Below, piece after piece: positions 53,911 through 63,867 of a stretch of 64,000 nt of DNA (position 1 is its first letter; every line of letters begins with the position of its first letter). The stretch spans positions 26,019 through 90,018 of the forward strand of contig CAYPJE010000010.1 in NCBI GenBank assembly GCA_964410945.1. The letters run 5' to 3'. The notes under the pieces are model-generated. The model was not told where the DNA came from, did not search any database, and saw nothing but the letters and a program-made list of their open reading frames with translations. The position numbers and the translations under genes are program-made. Source of the stretch: CAYPJE01 sp964410945. Its GTDB lineage: Bacteria > Fidelibacterota > Marinisomatia > Marinisomatales > TCS56.

Positions 53911-54381
53911 TCAGTCCTGGTTCAAGTCGATTTCCATTATTGTTATCTCCTCGTTGAGATAGTTTGTCGTTTCGCGGATCTGCCACCCCAGGGTGGAGTA
54001 CAGGTGCGCTTGATCAGGAGTATAGAGATAGAATTTGGTTATACCCTGCTTCCTGGTTTGTTCGCAAACATGCCGGACCAATTGTGAAGCGATTCCCCGT
54101 CGCCGGAATTCCGGGGCTACGAATACACTGGCCAGCCAGGGCGACAATTCCCGGCGGATATCCAGGTCGTGGTGCACTATGGCGGCCGACCCCATGATTT
54201 GTTCATCCATAGCCACCCAGGTGGAAGGGATGAAATCTTCATTAAGATAGGTCTGCATTTTTGCGATCCGCTTTTTCAGGGTTGATCCGGGATTCAAATA
54301 AGCCCATTGTTCATGATGCCAGCTGGCCAGGGTGGGGATAGCTTCGGGAATTTCTTTTAAATCAATTATTTTCGATGTCAT
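53911..54381 (-). CDS. GNAT-family N-acetyltransferase
   Basis: 156 residues. Acetyl-CoA motif A is SVFVAPEFRRRGIASQLV (about 85-103), preceded by a strand with VAMDEQIMGSAAIVH and followed by FYLYTPDQAHLYSTLGW, the motif B region. A complete small GNAT. Substrate unknown. It converges with the carboxypeptidase gene (4 bp gap) and diverges from rlmD. Confidence 0.9.
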   Translation of the reverse strand: MTSKIIDLKEIPEAIPTLASWHHEQWAYLNPGSTLKKRIAKMQTYLNEDFIPSTWVAMDEQIMGSAAIVHHDLDIRRELSPWLASVFVAPEFRRRGIASQLVRHVCEQTRKQGITKFYLYTPDQAHLYSTLGWQIRETTNYLNEEITIMEIDLNQD

Positions 54382-54508
54382 GTTGATCTCAATAAAACAA
54401 CTTGTACGGTTGTAACCGGCGGCAAACTAGTTCTAATTATCTGAAAATAGGAAATAATTTATCATTTCATCTTCGTACCCGTGTAAATATAAGTTGTAAA
54501 CTCGCCCC

Positions 54509-55930
54509 ATGAATATGCAGGAAAAATCAGTCGTTCGTAAAGGCGATGAACTAGAGTTGAAAATTGAATCACTGGCTTACGGCGGGCGGGGAATCGCCCG
54601 GGTTGGTGAGTTGGTGGTATTTGTTAAAAAGGCCATTCCGGGCCAGACAGTCAGAGCCCTGGTCTACCGGAAGAAAAAGGCCTATGCCGAGGCCCGTGCA
54701 TTAGAAATATTGCAGGAATCACCACATGCCGTTGAACCACCATGTAAACATTTCCCGACCTGTGGTGGATGCAAAGTGCAGCAATTAACCTACGACCAGC
54801 AGGTGGAGCAGAAGCGACAGCAGGTCATCGATATCTTCCGCCGCCAGGCTGGTCTGCCTGATTTTGAACTGGATGAGGTAATTCCGGCTGAGAAAGCATT
54901 CAATTATCGCAACAAAATGGAATTCACCGTCTCCAACCGCCGCTGGCTGGTGGCAGGAGCACCGGACCCGGTTAATCCCAACTTTGCCCTGGGGCTGCAT
55001 ATTCCCGGCCGTTTCGATAAAATCCTAGATATTGAGCAATGCCATATCCAACCCGAAATCGGGAACGATATAATCAATGTGGTTCGCGATCAGGCCCTGG
55101 AATTAGGCCTGAAACCGTACGATCTCAAGACCCATAATGGTTTCATCCGCCACCTGGCCCTGCGGTTTACCAAATGCGCAAGTGCGGTGATGGTCAATAT
55201 TGTAACTTCCTGGGAAAACCCGGAGGCCTTGACTCCGCTGGTGGCAACTCTGGTTGAAAAATTTCCCCAGATCGTTTCGATAGTGAATAATATAAATACC
55301 CGCCGTGGTGATGCGGCATATGGTGAAAAAGAAATCCTGATGCACGGCGAACCTACGATTATCGAACAATTGGATGACCTGCAATTCGAGATATCTGCAA
55401 ACTCCTTTTTTCAGACCAACTCCAGCCAGGCTGAAAAACTATATACAGCTGTCCTGGATGGTGCCGATCTCACAGGCACTGAAACAGTCTTTGACCTGTT
55501 CTGCGGTACCGGTTCGATTTCGTTGTTCCTGGCGAAAAAGGCCAGGGAAGTTCATGGTTTTGAGCTGGTGAATTCAGCTGTGGAAGATGCCACCCGCAAC
55601 GCCCTGTCCAATCTGATTACCAACGCCCGTTTTTACAGTGCCAACCTGGATTTCTTTTTCCAGAAGGCTCCCCAGGCTCAGGAACTGCCTTCACCGGATG
55701 TGGTGGTCATTGATCCGCCCCGGGCCGGTCTGCATGAAAAACTGGCTAAAGCCCTGCCGAAATTCGGTGCCGGCCGGATTGTTTATGTTTCCTGTAATCC
55801 CACCACCCAGGCCCGGGACGCCCGTTTCCTGCTCGATAGCGGCTATCAACTGGAAAAAATGACCATGGTCGATATGTTTCCACATACACCTCATATCGAG
55901 ACCGTAGCAGTGTTTGTAAAAAACAGTTAA
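54509..55930 (+). CDS. rlmD: 23S rRNA (uracil-5)-methyltransferase RlmD/RumA-type
   Basis: 473 residues. TRAM domain at the start (LKIESLAYGGRGIARVGELV), a Fe-S cluster region (CKHFPTCGGC, with a later Cys in IEQCHIQ), then a SAM methyltransferase domain: FDLFCGTGSISLFLA (about 330), VVVIDPPRAGLHEK, and the catalytic Cys in YVSCNPTTQARD. The FeS pattern and length fit RlmD (U1939) rather than TrmA. RlmC or a related specificity cannot be excluded. Start ATG at 54509 or 54515. Confidence 0.88.
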   Translation: MNMQEKSVVRKGDELELKIESLAYGGRGIARVGELVVFVKKAIPGQTVRALVYRKKKAYAEARALEILQESPHAVEPPCKHFPTCGGCKVQQLTYDQQVEQKRQQVIDIFRRQAGLPDFELDEVIPAEKAFNYRNKMEFTVSNRRWLVAGAPDPVNPNFALGLHIPGRFDKILDIEQCHIQPEIGNDIINVVRDQALELGLKPYDLKTHNGFIRHLALRFTKCASAVMVNIVTSWENPEALTPLVATLVEKFPQIVSIVNNINTRRGDAAYGEKEILMHGEPTIIEQLDDLQFEISANSFFQTNSSQAEKLYTAVLDGADLTGTETVFDLFCGTGSISLFLAKKAREVHGFELVNSAVEDATRNALSNLITNARFYSANLDFFFQKAPQAQELPSPDVVVIDPPRAGLHEKLAKALPKFGAGRIVYVSCNPTTQARDARFLLDSGYQLEKMTMVDMFPHTPHIETVAVFVKNS

Positions 55931-56023
55931 CCACAATCAAATTAATTCGTACTCTTTAGTCTATTCTCGGCTGGGGAAACTCATCCGTATAATTTTATTG
56001 AAATAAATTGTAAATTTTTATTC

Positions 56024-57151
56024 ATGCGAAGGTGGTTCCGTTACATAATTCATAATCGTTTTATCCAGATAATCGGCGGTATCTTTATTGTTATGGTGGT
56101 TGGCGGGCTGGTGCTGCGCCTGCTCGAACCTGGTGAAATTGCTGAGCAGGAAAACCCTTTCTGGTGGGCAATAGTCACTATGACTACCGTCGGCTACGGT
56201 GATTATGCACCCGCCACTGTTATCGGTCGCATCTTTGCCGTAATTGTTATGTTTGCCGGAATCTCGCTGACGGCATTGTTGACCGCAACCATATCTTCAA
56301 TCTTCGTAGCCCGCAAAATTCGGGAGGATAAAGGTTTGGAAAAATTAGATCTCAATGAACATATAATCCTCTGTGGCTGGAATAAGACCGGTGACCAGAT
56401 TGTCGATGCCTTGCAGAACCTGTCCGATTCCCGCCGCTTTGACCTGGTGTTGGTAAACGATTTACCAGAGGATGAAATCAGCCGGCTCAAAAACCGCTAC
56501 AGTAATATTGATCTCAAATTTGTGGCCGGTGATTTTACCAGTGAACGAATCCTGGAGCGGGCTGCCATCCGGGTGGCCGATACGGTTCTGATTATTCCCA
56601 ACCAGAACGATGACAGTGTCGCCGGATCCCCGGACGAGAAAACGATTTTTGCCACCCTGACCATCAAAAGCATGTCGCCCAATGTGAGGGTTATTGCCTA
56701 TCTGAACGATCGGAAGAACCTGACGCACATCAAACGGGCTAACGCCGATGAGGTTGTTCTCAGTGATGATTTTGGAGCCTTCATCGTTGCCGCCCATGTG
56801 ATGGACCCGGGGATTCCCCAGCTGGTAAGCAACCTGATGGATAGTAAATCCACCAGCCATTTCAAACGGGTAGCCGTGCCCTCCGGTTTTATCGGCAAAT
56901 CATTCAATGAGCTGTTCGATCATTTCCGTGAGAAAAACGGCTGGATATTGATCGGCCTGTTTTCAGAGGAGGAGAATCTGGGTATCGGAGAAATCCTGTC
57001 GGCCGATTCCTCGGCCTTGGATGCCTTCATCGAACGCAAGTTGAAGGAGGGTGGTATTTCCCTGCAGGAGGAAAGCAAGGTTTCGGTAGCCATCAACCCC
57101 GGCAGCAATTACACGATTAAACCCAATGAACGGGCGATAATAGTACCTTGA
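56024..57151 (+). CDS. two-helix potassium channel with RCK domain
   Basis: 375 residues. Two membrane helices (about 15-38 and 70-98) flank the pore with the selectivity filter TVGYGD (about 56-61). The cytoplasmic part is an RCK/TrkA-N Rossmann domain (HIILCGWNKTGDQIVDAL, about 113) and a C-terminal RCK_C region (RVAVPSGFIGKSFNEL, and TIKPNERAIIV at the end). MthK/Kch-like, tetrameric, usually gated by ligand binding to the RCK ring. It lies 7 bp before a cyclic-nucleotide-binding protein gene, so cAMP could act on it through that partner. No convincing SD. Confidence 0.93.
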   Translation: MRRWFRYIIHNRFIQIIGGIFIVMVVGGLVLRLLEPGEIAEQENPFWWAIVTMTTVGYGDYAPATVIGRIFAVIVMFAGISLTALLTATISSIFVARKIREDKGLEKLDLNEHIILCGWNKTGDQIVDALQNLSDSRRFDLVLVNDLPEDEISRLKNRYSNIDLKFVAGDFTSERILERAAIRVADTVLIIPNQNDDSVAGSPDEKTIFATLTIKSMSPNVRVIAYLNDRKNLTHIKRANADEVVLSDDFGAFIVAAHVMDPGIPQLVSNLMDSKSTSHFKRVAVPSGFIGKSFNELFDHFREKNGWILIGLFSEEENLGIGEILSADSSALDAFIERKLKEGGISLQEESKVSVAINPGSNYTIKPNERAIIVP

Positions 57152-57158
57152 GGTCAGC

Positions 57159-57668
57159 ATGGATATAAAAACATTAAAAGACTTCACTCTGTTCAAGGGC
57201 CTGGATGATGACCAGATAACCAAATTCGGAAAGATTGCCCGAGAAATCAGTATTCCCGCTGGTGATAATTTTATTACTGAAGGTGAGATCGGTGATTCAA
57301 TCTTCCTGCTGCTGGATGGGGAAGTTGAAATCAATCAGGCCCTGACCCTGCCATTGGGAAAGGGTAATACCGATAACCGTGAGAAATCAATCATAAAACT
57401 GTCCAGCAGCCTTCGTCCCATGTTTGGCGAAATGTCCCTTTTTCATGATGATGACCGTCGGACGGCCAGCGTCAAGGCCCTGACCGACTGCCAACTGGTG
57501 AAAATCCTGAAAAATAACCTGTTCCGGATCTGCGATGAGTATATCGAGATCGGTTATGTGGTGATGCGGAACATGAGTGGCGTTTTATGTGGTAATCTGA
57601 TCAAGGCCAACCGCAATGTATTAAAACTGACCACCGCTTTCAGCCTGGTTCTGGAGCGGCCCGGATAA
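57159..57668 (+). CDS. cyclic-nucleotide-binding domain protein
   Basis: 169 residues, one CRP/CAP-type cNMP-binding domain and a helical tail, with no DNA-binding HTH. N-terminal FTLFKGLDDDQITKFGKIA; beta-barrel IPAGDNFITEGEIGDSIFLL; phosphate-binding cassette FGEMSLFHDDDRRTASVKA with the ribose-binding Glu and phosphate-binding Arg in place. Without an HTH it is not a CRP-type activator. Coupled to the K+ channel gene upstream (7 bp), it may be a separate gating subunit. A cAMP source is the CHASE2 cyclase at 26555. ValS gene follows 22 bp later. Confidence 0.87.
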   Translation: MDIKTLKDFTLFKGLDDDQITKFGKIAREISIPAGDNFITEGEIGDSIFLLLDGEVEINQALTLPLGKGNTDNREKSIIKLSSSLRPMFGEMSLFHDDDRRTASVKALTDCQLVKILKNNLFRICDEYIEIGYVVMRNMSGVLCGNLIKANRNVLKLTTAFSLVLERPG

Positions 57669-57690
57669 TAAGAAAACTGAAGACTGAAAA

Positions 57691-60324
57691 ATGACGAATA
57701 CGCAATTAGGTAAAGTATACGATCCCCAACAGGTGGAAGACCGCTGGTATTCCTACTGGCAGGAAAAGAATTATTTTCATAGTACACCGGATTCCGGAAA
57801 GGAACCTTATACGGTTGTAATCCCGCCCCCCAATGTTACCGGTATGCTCACCATGGGGCATGTGCTCAATAATACCATGCAGGATATCCTGATCCGCAAG
57901 GCCCGGATGGATGGCAAGGAAGCCTGCTGGGTACCAGGCACCGATCATGCCTCGATCGCCACCGAAGCCAAAGTAGTGAAAATGCTCCAGGAGCAGGGAA
58001 TATCCAAGGATACCCTTTCCCGGGAAAAATTCCTGGAACATACCTGGGAGTGGAAGGAAAAATATGGTGGTATAATCATCCAGCAATTGAAAAAGCTTGG
58101 TTGCTCCTGTGATTGGGAGCGGGAACGATTTACTATGGATGAAGGTTATACCAAAGCCGTTTTGGAAGCCTTTGTCCGCCTGTATCACAAGGGTCTGATC
58201 TACCGTGGCCACCGGATGGTGAACTGGTGCCCGGTTTCCAAGTCCGCCATCTCCGATGAAGAAGTGCTCTACCGTGAAGTACAGGGCAAGCTCTGGTATT
58301 TTAAATATCCGGTGGTTGATTCGGATGAATTTGTGGTTGTAGCTACCACTCGTCCCGAGACAATGCTGGGCGATACGGCTGTTGCCATCAACCCCGATGA
58401 CAATCGTTTTCGGCATCTGCTGGGGAAGAAAATCGAACTGCCACTGGTGGGCCGCCGGATTCCGGTAATCGCCGACAGCTTTGTGGATCCGGAGTTTGGG
58501 ACCGGTTGTGTAAAAGTTACCCCGGCCCACGATCCCAATGATTTTGCAATGGGTGAAACCCACAAGCTGGAATTCATCAATATTCTACACAGCGACGCCT
58601 CCCTGAACGATAATGTACCTGAAAAATATCGCGGCATGCCGCGGGAAGTAGCCCGCAAGGCGGTTATTTCCGACCTGTCAGTGCTGGACCTGGTTGAAAA
58701 AACTGAGGACTATACCCATAAGGTCGGGTATTCGGAACGGGGAAACGTTCCGATAGAAAGTTATATTTCCGAACAGTGGTTCCTGAAAATGGATGATCTA
58801 GCCAAGCCGGCCATTGAGGCTGTGAAAACTGGCAAGATTAAATTTCATCCCGAGCACTGGGTAAAGACCTATAATCACTGGATGTCCAATATCAAGGATT
58901 GGTGTATTAGCCGTCAGCTCTGGTGGGGCCACCGGATTCCTGTCTGGACCCACAATACCACCGGTGAATTATATGTGGCAGTCGATCCGCCAGCCGATCC
59001 CGAGAACTGGACCCAGGACCCGGACGTGCTCGATACCTGGGCCAGCTCATGGCTGTGGCCATTGGGTGTGCATACCTGGCCCGATGAATCGGAAGACCTG
59101 GATTATTTCTATCCCACCGCCACCCTGATCACCGGTCCCGATATTATCTTTTTCTGGGTGGCCCGGATGATAATGGCCGGTCATGAATTCCGCGGTGACA
59201 TTCCATTCAGTGATGTCTATTTTACCAGTATTCTCCGCGATGAGGATGGCCGCAAATTCAGTAAATCACTGGGTAATTCGCCCGACCCGTTTGACCTGTT
59301 CAATCAGTTCGGCACCGATGCGGTGCGTTTCGGAATTATGCTGATGGCTCCCCAGGGGCTGGATGTGCTGTTTTCCACTTCGCGCCTGGAGGTGGGACGG
59401 AATTTCATGAATAAACTCTGGAATGCGGCCCGGTTCGTACAGATGAACCTCGAGGGTGACGTTCCCGAGTTGACTCCGGATTTGATAGAGCGCCTGGACC
59501 TTCCCGAACAGTGGATACTGAGCCGTCTGAACCAGACTATAAATAACGTTAACCGTCAATTGGACCGTTTCCATTTCAACGAAGGCGCCAAGGTGATCTA
59601 TGAATTCACCTGGAGTGATTTCTGCGACTGGTATATTGAAATTGCCAAAACCCGGTTTTACAGTGACAATAAAAACCAGGCTCAAACCGCCCGGATCGTG
59701 GCCGTTCATGTTTTGCGAGGCATCCTGCGCTTGCTCCATCCGTATGCACCCTTTATCACCGAGGAACTGTGGCACCATTTTCGTACCGAAGGCGATCCTG
59801 ATCTGATTATTGCGCCCTGGCCGGTTGTGGACCAGGCCTTGATCAAGGAAAGCAGCGAGAAACAGTTTAATGCCCTCCAGGATGTGATTTCTGCCGTTCG
59901 AACCATGCGAAGCCGTTTGAATGTGCCACCGGCTAAGCGGGCCGATCTGGTGGTTCGCGGTCCTGAAACGGCTACCAGGGCCGTGGTCGAGCATGTGGGC
60001 GTCGTCAAGACCTTGTCCCGCCTGAATGATGTAAATTATGGTGTTGATTTGACAAAGCCAGCCCATTCCGCCACAGCGGTAGTCGGTAAACTTGAGCTTT
60101 TTGTACCGCTGGAAGGATTGATCGACCTGGAAGTGGAACGTTCCCGGTTACAGAAACGTTACAGTGAACTGGAGAAACACCTGACGGGGACCAAAAAGAA
60201 GCTGGCTAATGAAAATTTCGTGAGCCGGGCACCCCAGGCAGTGGTTGAAAAGGAGCGACTGAAAGTGGAAGATTTCACTCATGAGCTGGAAAAAGTCAAA
60301 TCCAATCTGGATATGTTATCATAA
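57691..60324 (+). CDS. valS: valyl-tRNA synthetase
   Basis: 877 residues, class Ia synthetase that charges tRNA-Val. Catalytic HIGH equivalent in PPPNVTGMLTMGHVL (about 44-58), KMSKS equivalent in GRKFSKSLGNSPD (about 526), editing domain (TRPETMLGDTAVAINPDD, about 222-239) and a C-terminal coiled coil (about 810-877) that contacts tRNA. Normal length. It follows the cNMP-binding gene at 22 bp. No unusual feature; identity firm. Confidence 0.98.
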   Translation: MTNTQLGKVYDPQQVEDRWYSYWQEKNYFHSTPDSGKEPYTVVIPPPNVTGMLTMGHVLNNTMQDILIRKARMDGKEACWVPGTDHASIATEAKVVKMLQEQGISKDTLSREKFLEHTWEWKEKYGGIIIQQLKKLGCSCDWERERFTMDEGYTKAVLEAFVRLYHKGLIYRGHRMVNWCPVSKSAISDEEVLYREVQGKLWYFKYPVVDSDEFVVVATTRPETMLGDTAVAINPDDNRFRHLLGKKIELPLVGRRIPVIADSFVDPEFGTGCVKVTPAHDPNDFAMGETHKLEFINILHSDASLNDNVPEKYRGMPREVARKAVISDLSVLDLVEKTEDYTHKVGYSERGNVPIESYISEQWFLKMDDLAKPAIEAVKTGKIKFHPEHWVKTYNHWMSNIKDWCISRQLWWGHRIPVWTHNTTGELYVAVDPPADPENWTQDPDVLDTWASSWLWPLGVHTWPDESEDLDYFYPTATLITGPDIIFFWVARMIMAGHEFRGDIPFSDVYFTSILRDEDGRKFSKSLGNSPDPFDLFNQFGTDAVRFGIMLMAPQGLDVLFSTSRLEVGRNFMNKLWNAARFVQMNLEGDVPELTPDLIERLDLPEQWILSRLNQTINNVNRQLDRFHFNEGAKVIYEFTWSDFCDWYIEIAKTRFYSDNKNQAQTARIVAVHVLRGILRLLHPYAPFITEELWHHFRTEGDPDLIIAPWPVVDQALIKESSEKQFNALQDVISAVRTMRSRLNVPPAKRADLVVRGPETATRAVVEHVGVVKTLSRLNDVNYGVDLTKPAHSATAVVGKLELFVPLEGLIDLEVERSRLQKRYSELEKHLTGTKKKLANENFVSRAPQAVVEKERLKVEDFTHELEKVKSNLDMLS

Positions 60325-60340
60325 TTGAAAGGCTGGTCTG

Positions 60341-61723
60341 ATGGGTTTTATACCTAAATCTGTTCGAACAAGCATTTTTATTCCGTTTTTTGTAATATTT
60401 ATTGGATCGTCCCTGTTTGGTCAGTCTGGTGGTGCCAGTATGACCATCTACAAGGATGGCCGGGCCCTGGTTAAGCAGCCGGTGGGCTGGGAGGTGCTTA
60501 CCGGAATCACCCGAGTTAATTATGATTTGCTGCCTGCCGGGATGGTGGAGGATTCACCTTTTCTGATCATGGATGGAGTGCGGGTCGGTTACCAGCGTCT
60601 TAACCGGAACGTATTTACCTGGGAAAAATTCTATTCCGGGTTGGAGGGGCAGGAAGTGGAAATACGCACCGTTGACGGTGAGGAGATCGAAGGTATACTC
60701 CTGGATTTTAATGCAAATGAGGTGATACTGCAGCAGCGTAGTTATCTGAAGATGATCGCCCGTCGTCAGGTGGAGTGGATCACCGCTGTAGGAACAGTGG
60801 ATGAGCGCCAGGAGAAGCCTTACCTCAGCTGGGATCTTTATTCCCGGACGGATAAAACGGTGCGTGGGGAATTATTTTATCTCAGCCGTGGTTATGGCTG
60901 GGATGCTATCTATCGTCTCCTGCTGGACCCGGATACTACTCAGGCCGAGCTGGTAACCGAGGCTTATATCACCAATCACGGAAACCTAAATTTTGTCGAC
61001 CTTGAATTGCAGCTGGTGGAGGGAAACCTGAACCAGGCCGGTAAAAAATCAATGCCAAAGGCCGCTCTCCGAGCCTTCGCGGCTGAAGCTGCCGCCATGG
61101 ATGCAGCGCCCGGACAACCACAACGTGAAACCCTGGGTGATTACCATATCTATTCCCTGCCGGAGCGCATCAGCCTTTCCGGTTCAGAGAGTGTCACCGT
61201 CCGATTGTACAATCCATCGACCGTAAATTATCTGAAGACATATCTATTTACCAATAATGAGCGATCCCAGCGGGAAGAACCTTTAGCGGTGGAATATAAA
61301 TTCACCAATTCCGAGGAGAATCAGCTGAACAAACCCCTGCCGCAAGGAAAGATCGAGCTGTATCAATTGACCGCCCGTGGCGGGGTCGAATATCTGGGTG
61401 AGGACCGGATCAGCCAGGTTCCCAGGGGCGAGACCGTCAAATTGATCGCCGGACGGTCCTTTGATGTTTTTGGTACCCGGAAGGTGCTGAACTACGATCG
61501 TCAGCGGAAAAGTGAGGAAGCAGCCATCGAACTTACAGTCACCAATACCAGGGATGAGGAAATTACGGTGCGCCTGATCGAGAATATCACCGGCGAGTGG
61601 GTGATAAGGGATGAGTCGAGTATGTATATTAAAGTCGATGCCACCACGATTCATTTCCCGCTGACTGTTGCGGCGGATTCCACGGTTCATGTAACCTATA
61701 CTTACCGGAAAGCCTGGAACTAG
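60341..61723 (+). CDS. DUF4139-domain exported protein
   Basis: 460 residues. Signal peptide ends FGQS. The body begins with MTIYKDGRALVKQPVGW, a DUF4140/4139-type opening, then LSWDLYSRTDKTVRGELFYL, a repeated beta-sandwich region and a C-terminal LTVTNTRDEEITVRLIEN. Such proteins are common in FCB and other didermic bacteria; their function is not established. The gene starts 16 bp after valS, so they share a transcript. Recognition rests on the mucoidy-inhibitor-like MuiA family pattern. Confidence 0.82.
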   Translation: MGFIPKSVRTSIFIPFFVIFIGSSLFGQSGGASMTIYKDGRALVKQPVGWEVLTGITRVNYDLLPAGMVEDSPFLIMDGVRVGYQRLNRNVFTWEKFYSGLEGQEVEIRTVDGEEIEGILLDFNANEVILQQRSYLKMIARRQVEWITAVGTVDERQEKPYLSWDLYSRTDKTVRGELFYLSRGYGWDAIYRLLLDPDTTQAELVTEAYITNHGNLNFVDLELQLVEGNLNQAGKKSMPKAALRAFAAEAAAMDAAPGQPQRETLGDYHIYSLPERISLSGSESVTVRLYNPSTVNYLKTYLFTNNERSQREEPLAVEYKFTNSEENQLNKPLPQGKIELYQLTARGGVEYLGEDRISQVPRGETVKLIAGRSFDVFGTRKVLNYDRQRKSEEAAIELTVTNTRDEEITVRLIENITGEWVIRDESSMYIKVDATTIHFPLTVAADSTVHVTYTYRKAWN

Positions 61724-61741
61724 TTTTATCGAGGCCCGGCT

Positions 61742-63814
61742 ATTGATCTGACGACTGAAGTCCGGTTTTTGAAAGGGGTAGGCCCGGCCCGCGCCCAGGC
61801 CCTCGAACAGACCGGTATTGTAACCATAAATGATTTATTGTACTATTTTCCCCGCCGTCACCTGAATCGTACTACAGTAACACCGATTAAATCCATCCAA
61901 CGCGATACGACGGCAACCATTATTGGGAATATCCAAGTCTGCGGAGAACGGCGAACCAGGCGTAAAAGATACTACCAAGCGGTGATTTCCGATGGTACCG
62001 GCCTGTTGACATTGATCTGGTTTAACGGGGTAAAATATATCAATCGGCGCTTAAAGATTGGTACCCGGCTGGCCGTTAATGGGAAAATTGAATTTTTCAA
62101 CGGTTTTCAGATCGTTCACCCGGAATTTGATATTCTCAGCAGTAAAGATGATCCGCTGAATACCGGTGCTGTTATTCCGCTGTATCCTCTTAATGCCGAT
62201 CTGAAAAAAGCCCGGATTGATCACCGTGGTTTACGACGGTTAATAAAAGCAGTCCTGGATGAGGTACCGGAAATCGAAGACTTGTTCTCAACCGAATTCC
62301 TTGCCCGGCAGCAACTCGTCCCACTGGATAATGCGCTCCGGAAAATTCATTATGCAGCCGATGAAGATGAGCTTGCAGGCGCTGTACGGCGGCTGAAATT
62401 CGATGAACATTTTTTCCTGCAGTTACTGATGGCCTTGAGAAAAGCCAGCCTCCAGCAGACCGGAGCAACGGCCTTTAAGGAAACCGGCGACCGACTCCAG
62501 CCGGTCTATGATCAACTGGAGTTTGAATTGACCGAAGCGCAGAAACGAGTTGTCCGGGAGATCCGGGCCGATCTGGCCAAGGCCGTTCCGATGAACCGCC
62601 TGTTGCAAGGTGATGTGGGGTCGGGGAAAACAGTTGTGGCGATTTTAGCAGCCGCGATCGCAGTCGGGAATGGTTGCCAGGTGGCAGTGATGGCGCCCAC
62701 CGAGATTCTGGCCTATCAGCATTTTAATTCTTTTAGCAAACTGGCTGCAGTAGCGAAAATTTCCTGTGCCCTGCTGGTCGGCAACCAGAAGGCAGTTGAG
62801 CGTAAAAAAATACTGGTGGGCTGTCAGGAAGGCCGCCTGAATATGGTTGTCGGCACCCATGCTTTGATCCAGAAAGATGTTGAGTTTAAGAACCTGGGAC
62901 TGGTAGTTGTGGATGAGCAGCACCGCTTTGGAGTCCTGCAGCGGGGTGAGCTGCTGGCCAAGGGTTGCAATCCCCATCTGCTGGCAATGACCGCCACCCC
63001 CATTCCCCGCACGCTTTCAATAACCTATCATGGTGATATGGACCTTTCCATAATCGATGAGTTACCCAAGGACCGGATACCGGTGCGGACCACGGTGATC
63101 GATCCTGAGCGCCTACCAAAGGTCTATGCCTATATCCGGGATGAGATCGCCCGCGGCCGCCAGTGTATGATCGTCTATCCATTGGTTGAGGAATCGGAAA
63201 AATCGGATCTGGCCGCCGCCACGGCCGCTTTCGATGAATTATCACGCCTTGAATTTCCCGAACTGGTTGTCGGCCTGCTTCATGGCCGGATGAAAAAAGA
63301 AGAGAAAGACCAGGTAATGCAGGCTTTCGCTGCCAATCAGATTCACATTCTGGTATCCACGACGGTGATTGAAGTTGGAATTGATGTTCCCAATGCCACG
63401 GTAATGCTGATCGAGCATGCCGAACGTTTTGGCTTAACCCAGCTGCATCAGTTGCGAGGCCGGGTTGGTCGTGGAAGCGAAAAAAGCCACTGTATTCTGG
63501 TACGGCGTAAACTTACCGATCAAGCCCGCCAGCGTCTGGCAATTATGGCCCGGACCAGCGATGGTTTTGAAATATCGGATGAGGATTTGAAGTTGCGAGG
63601 TCCCGGCGAATTCTTCGGTGCCCGCCAGAGTGGATTTGTTAAATATAAAATCGCTGACATGTTATCCGACGGTCCGATTATTAGGAAAGCCCGTCAGGCA
63701 GCCTTTGATCTGGTGGCTGGTGACCCGCACCTCAGAAAACCACAGAACAAGCTTCTGCGTGAGCGCTTTATCCGTGAATATCAATCCATGTTGGATATTG
63801 TTAATATATCATAG
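61742..63814 (+). CDS. recG: ATP-dependent DNA helicase RecG
   Basis: About 690 residues. Reverses and remodels stalled replication forks and branched DNA. Wedge domain (LKGVGPARAQALEQTGI then a beta barrel), helicase motif I GDVGSGKT, motif II DEQH (VVVDEQHRFG), motif III MTATPIPRTL, motif VI QLRGRVGRG, and a C-terminal TRG-like region (RGPGEFFGARQSG). The conventional TTG at 61769 would drop the first strand (LTTEVRFLKGVG). An ATT at 61742 has GAGG 7 bases upstream and gives a complete family-like N-terminus, so I place the start there; a CTG at 61748 is also possible. The gene itself is certain. Confidence 0.93.
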   Translation: MDLTTEVRFLKGVGPARAQALEQTGIVTINDLLYYFPRRHLNRTTVTPIKSIQRDTTATIIGNIQVCGERRTRRKRYYQAVISDGTGLLTLIWFNGVKYINRRLKIGTRLAVNGKIEFFNGFQIVHPEFDILSSKDDPLNTGAVIPLYPLNADLKKARIDHRGLRRLIKAVLDEVPEIEDLFSTEFLARQQLVPLDNALRKIHYAADEDELAGAVRRLKFDEHFFLQLLMALRKASLQQTGATAFKETGDRLQPVYDQLEFELTEAQKRVVREIRADLAKAVPMNRLLQGDVGSGKTVVAILAAAIAVGNGCQVAVMAPTEILAYQHFNSFSKLAAVAKISCALLVGNQKAVERKKILVGCQEGRLNMVVGTHALIQKDVEFKNLGLVVVDEQHRFGVLQRGELLAKGCNPHLLAMTATPIPRTLSITYHGDMDLSIIDELPKDRIPVRTTVIDPERLPKVYAYIRDEIARGRQCMIVYPLVEESEKSDLAAATAAFDELSRLEFPELVVGLLHGRMKKEEKDQVMQAFAANQIHILVSTTVIEVGIDVPNATVMLIEHAERFGLTQLHQLRGRVGRGSEKSHCILVRRKLTDQARQRLAIMARTSDGFEISDEDLKLRGPGEFFGARQSGFVKYKIADMLSDGPIIRKARQAAFDLVAGDPHLRKPQNKLLRERFIREYQSMLDIVNIS

Positions 63815-63867
63815 ACGACAGACGGCATAAAAATACATTTAATATGTATATATATAAATAAAGAGCC

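Noticed and set aside
57706..58563. 285-residue open frame antisense to valS
   Set aside because: Shadow of a highly conserved gene in another frame; no start signal and no family.
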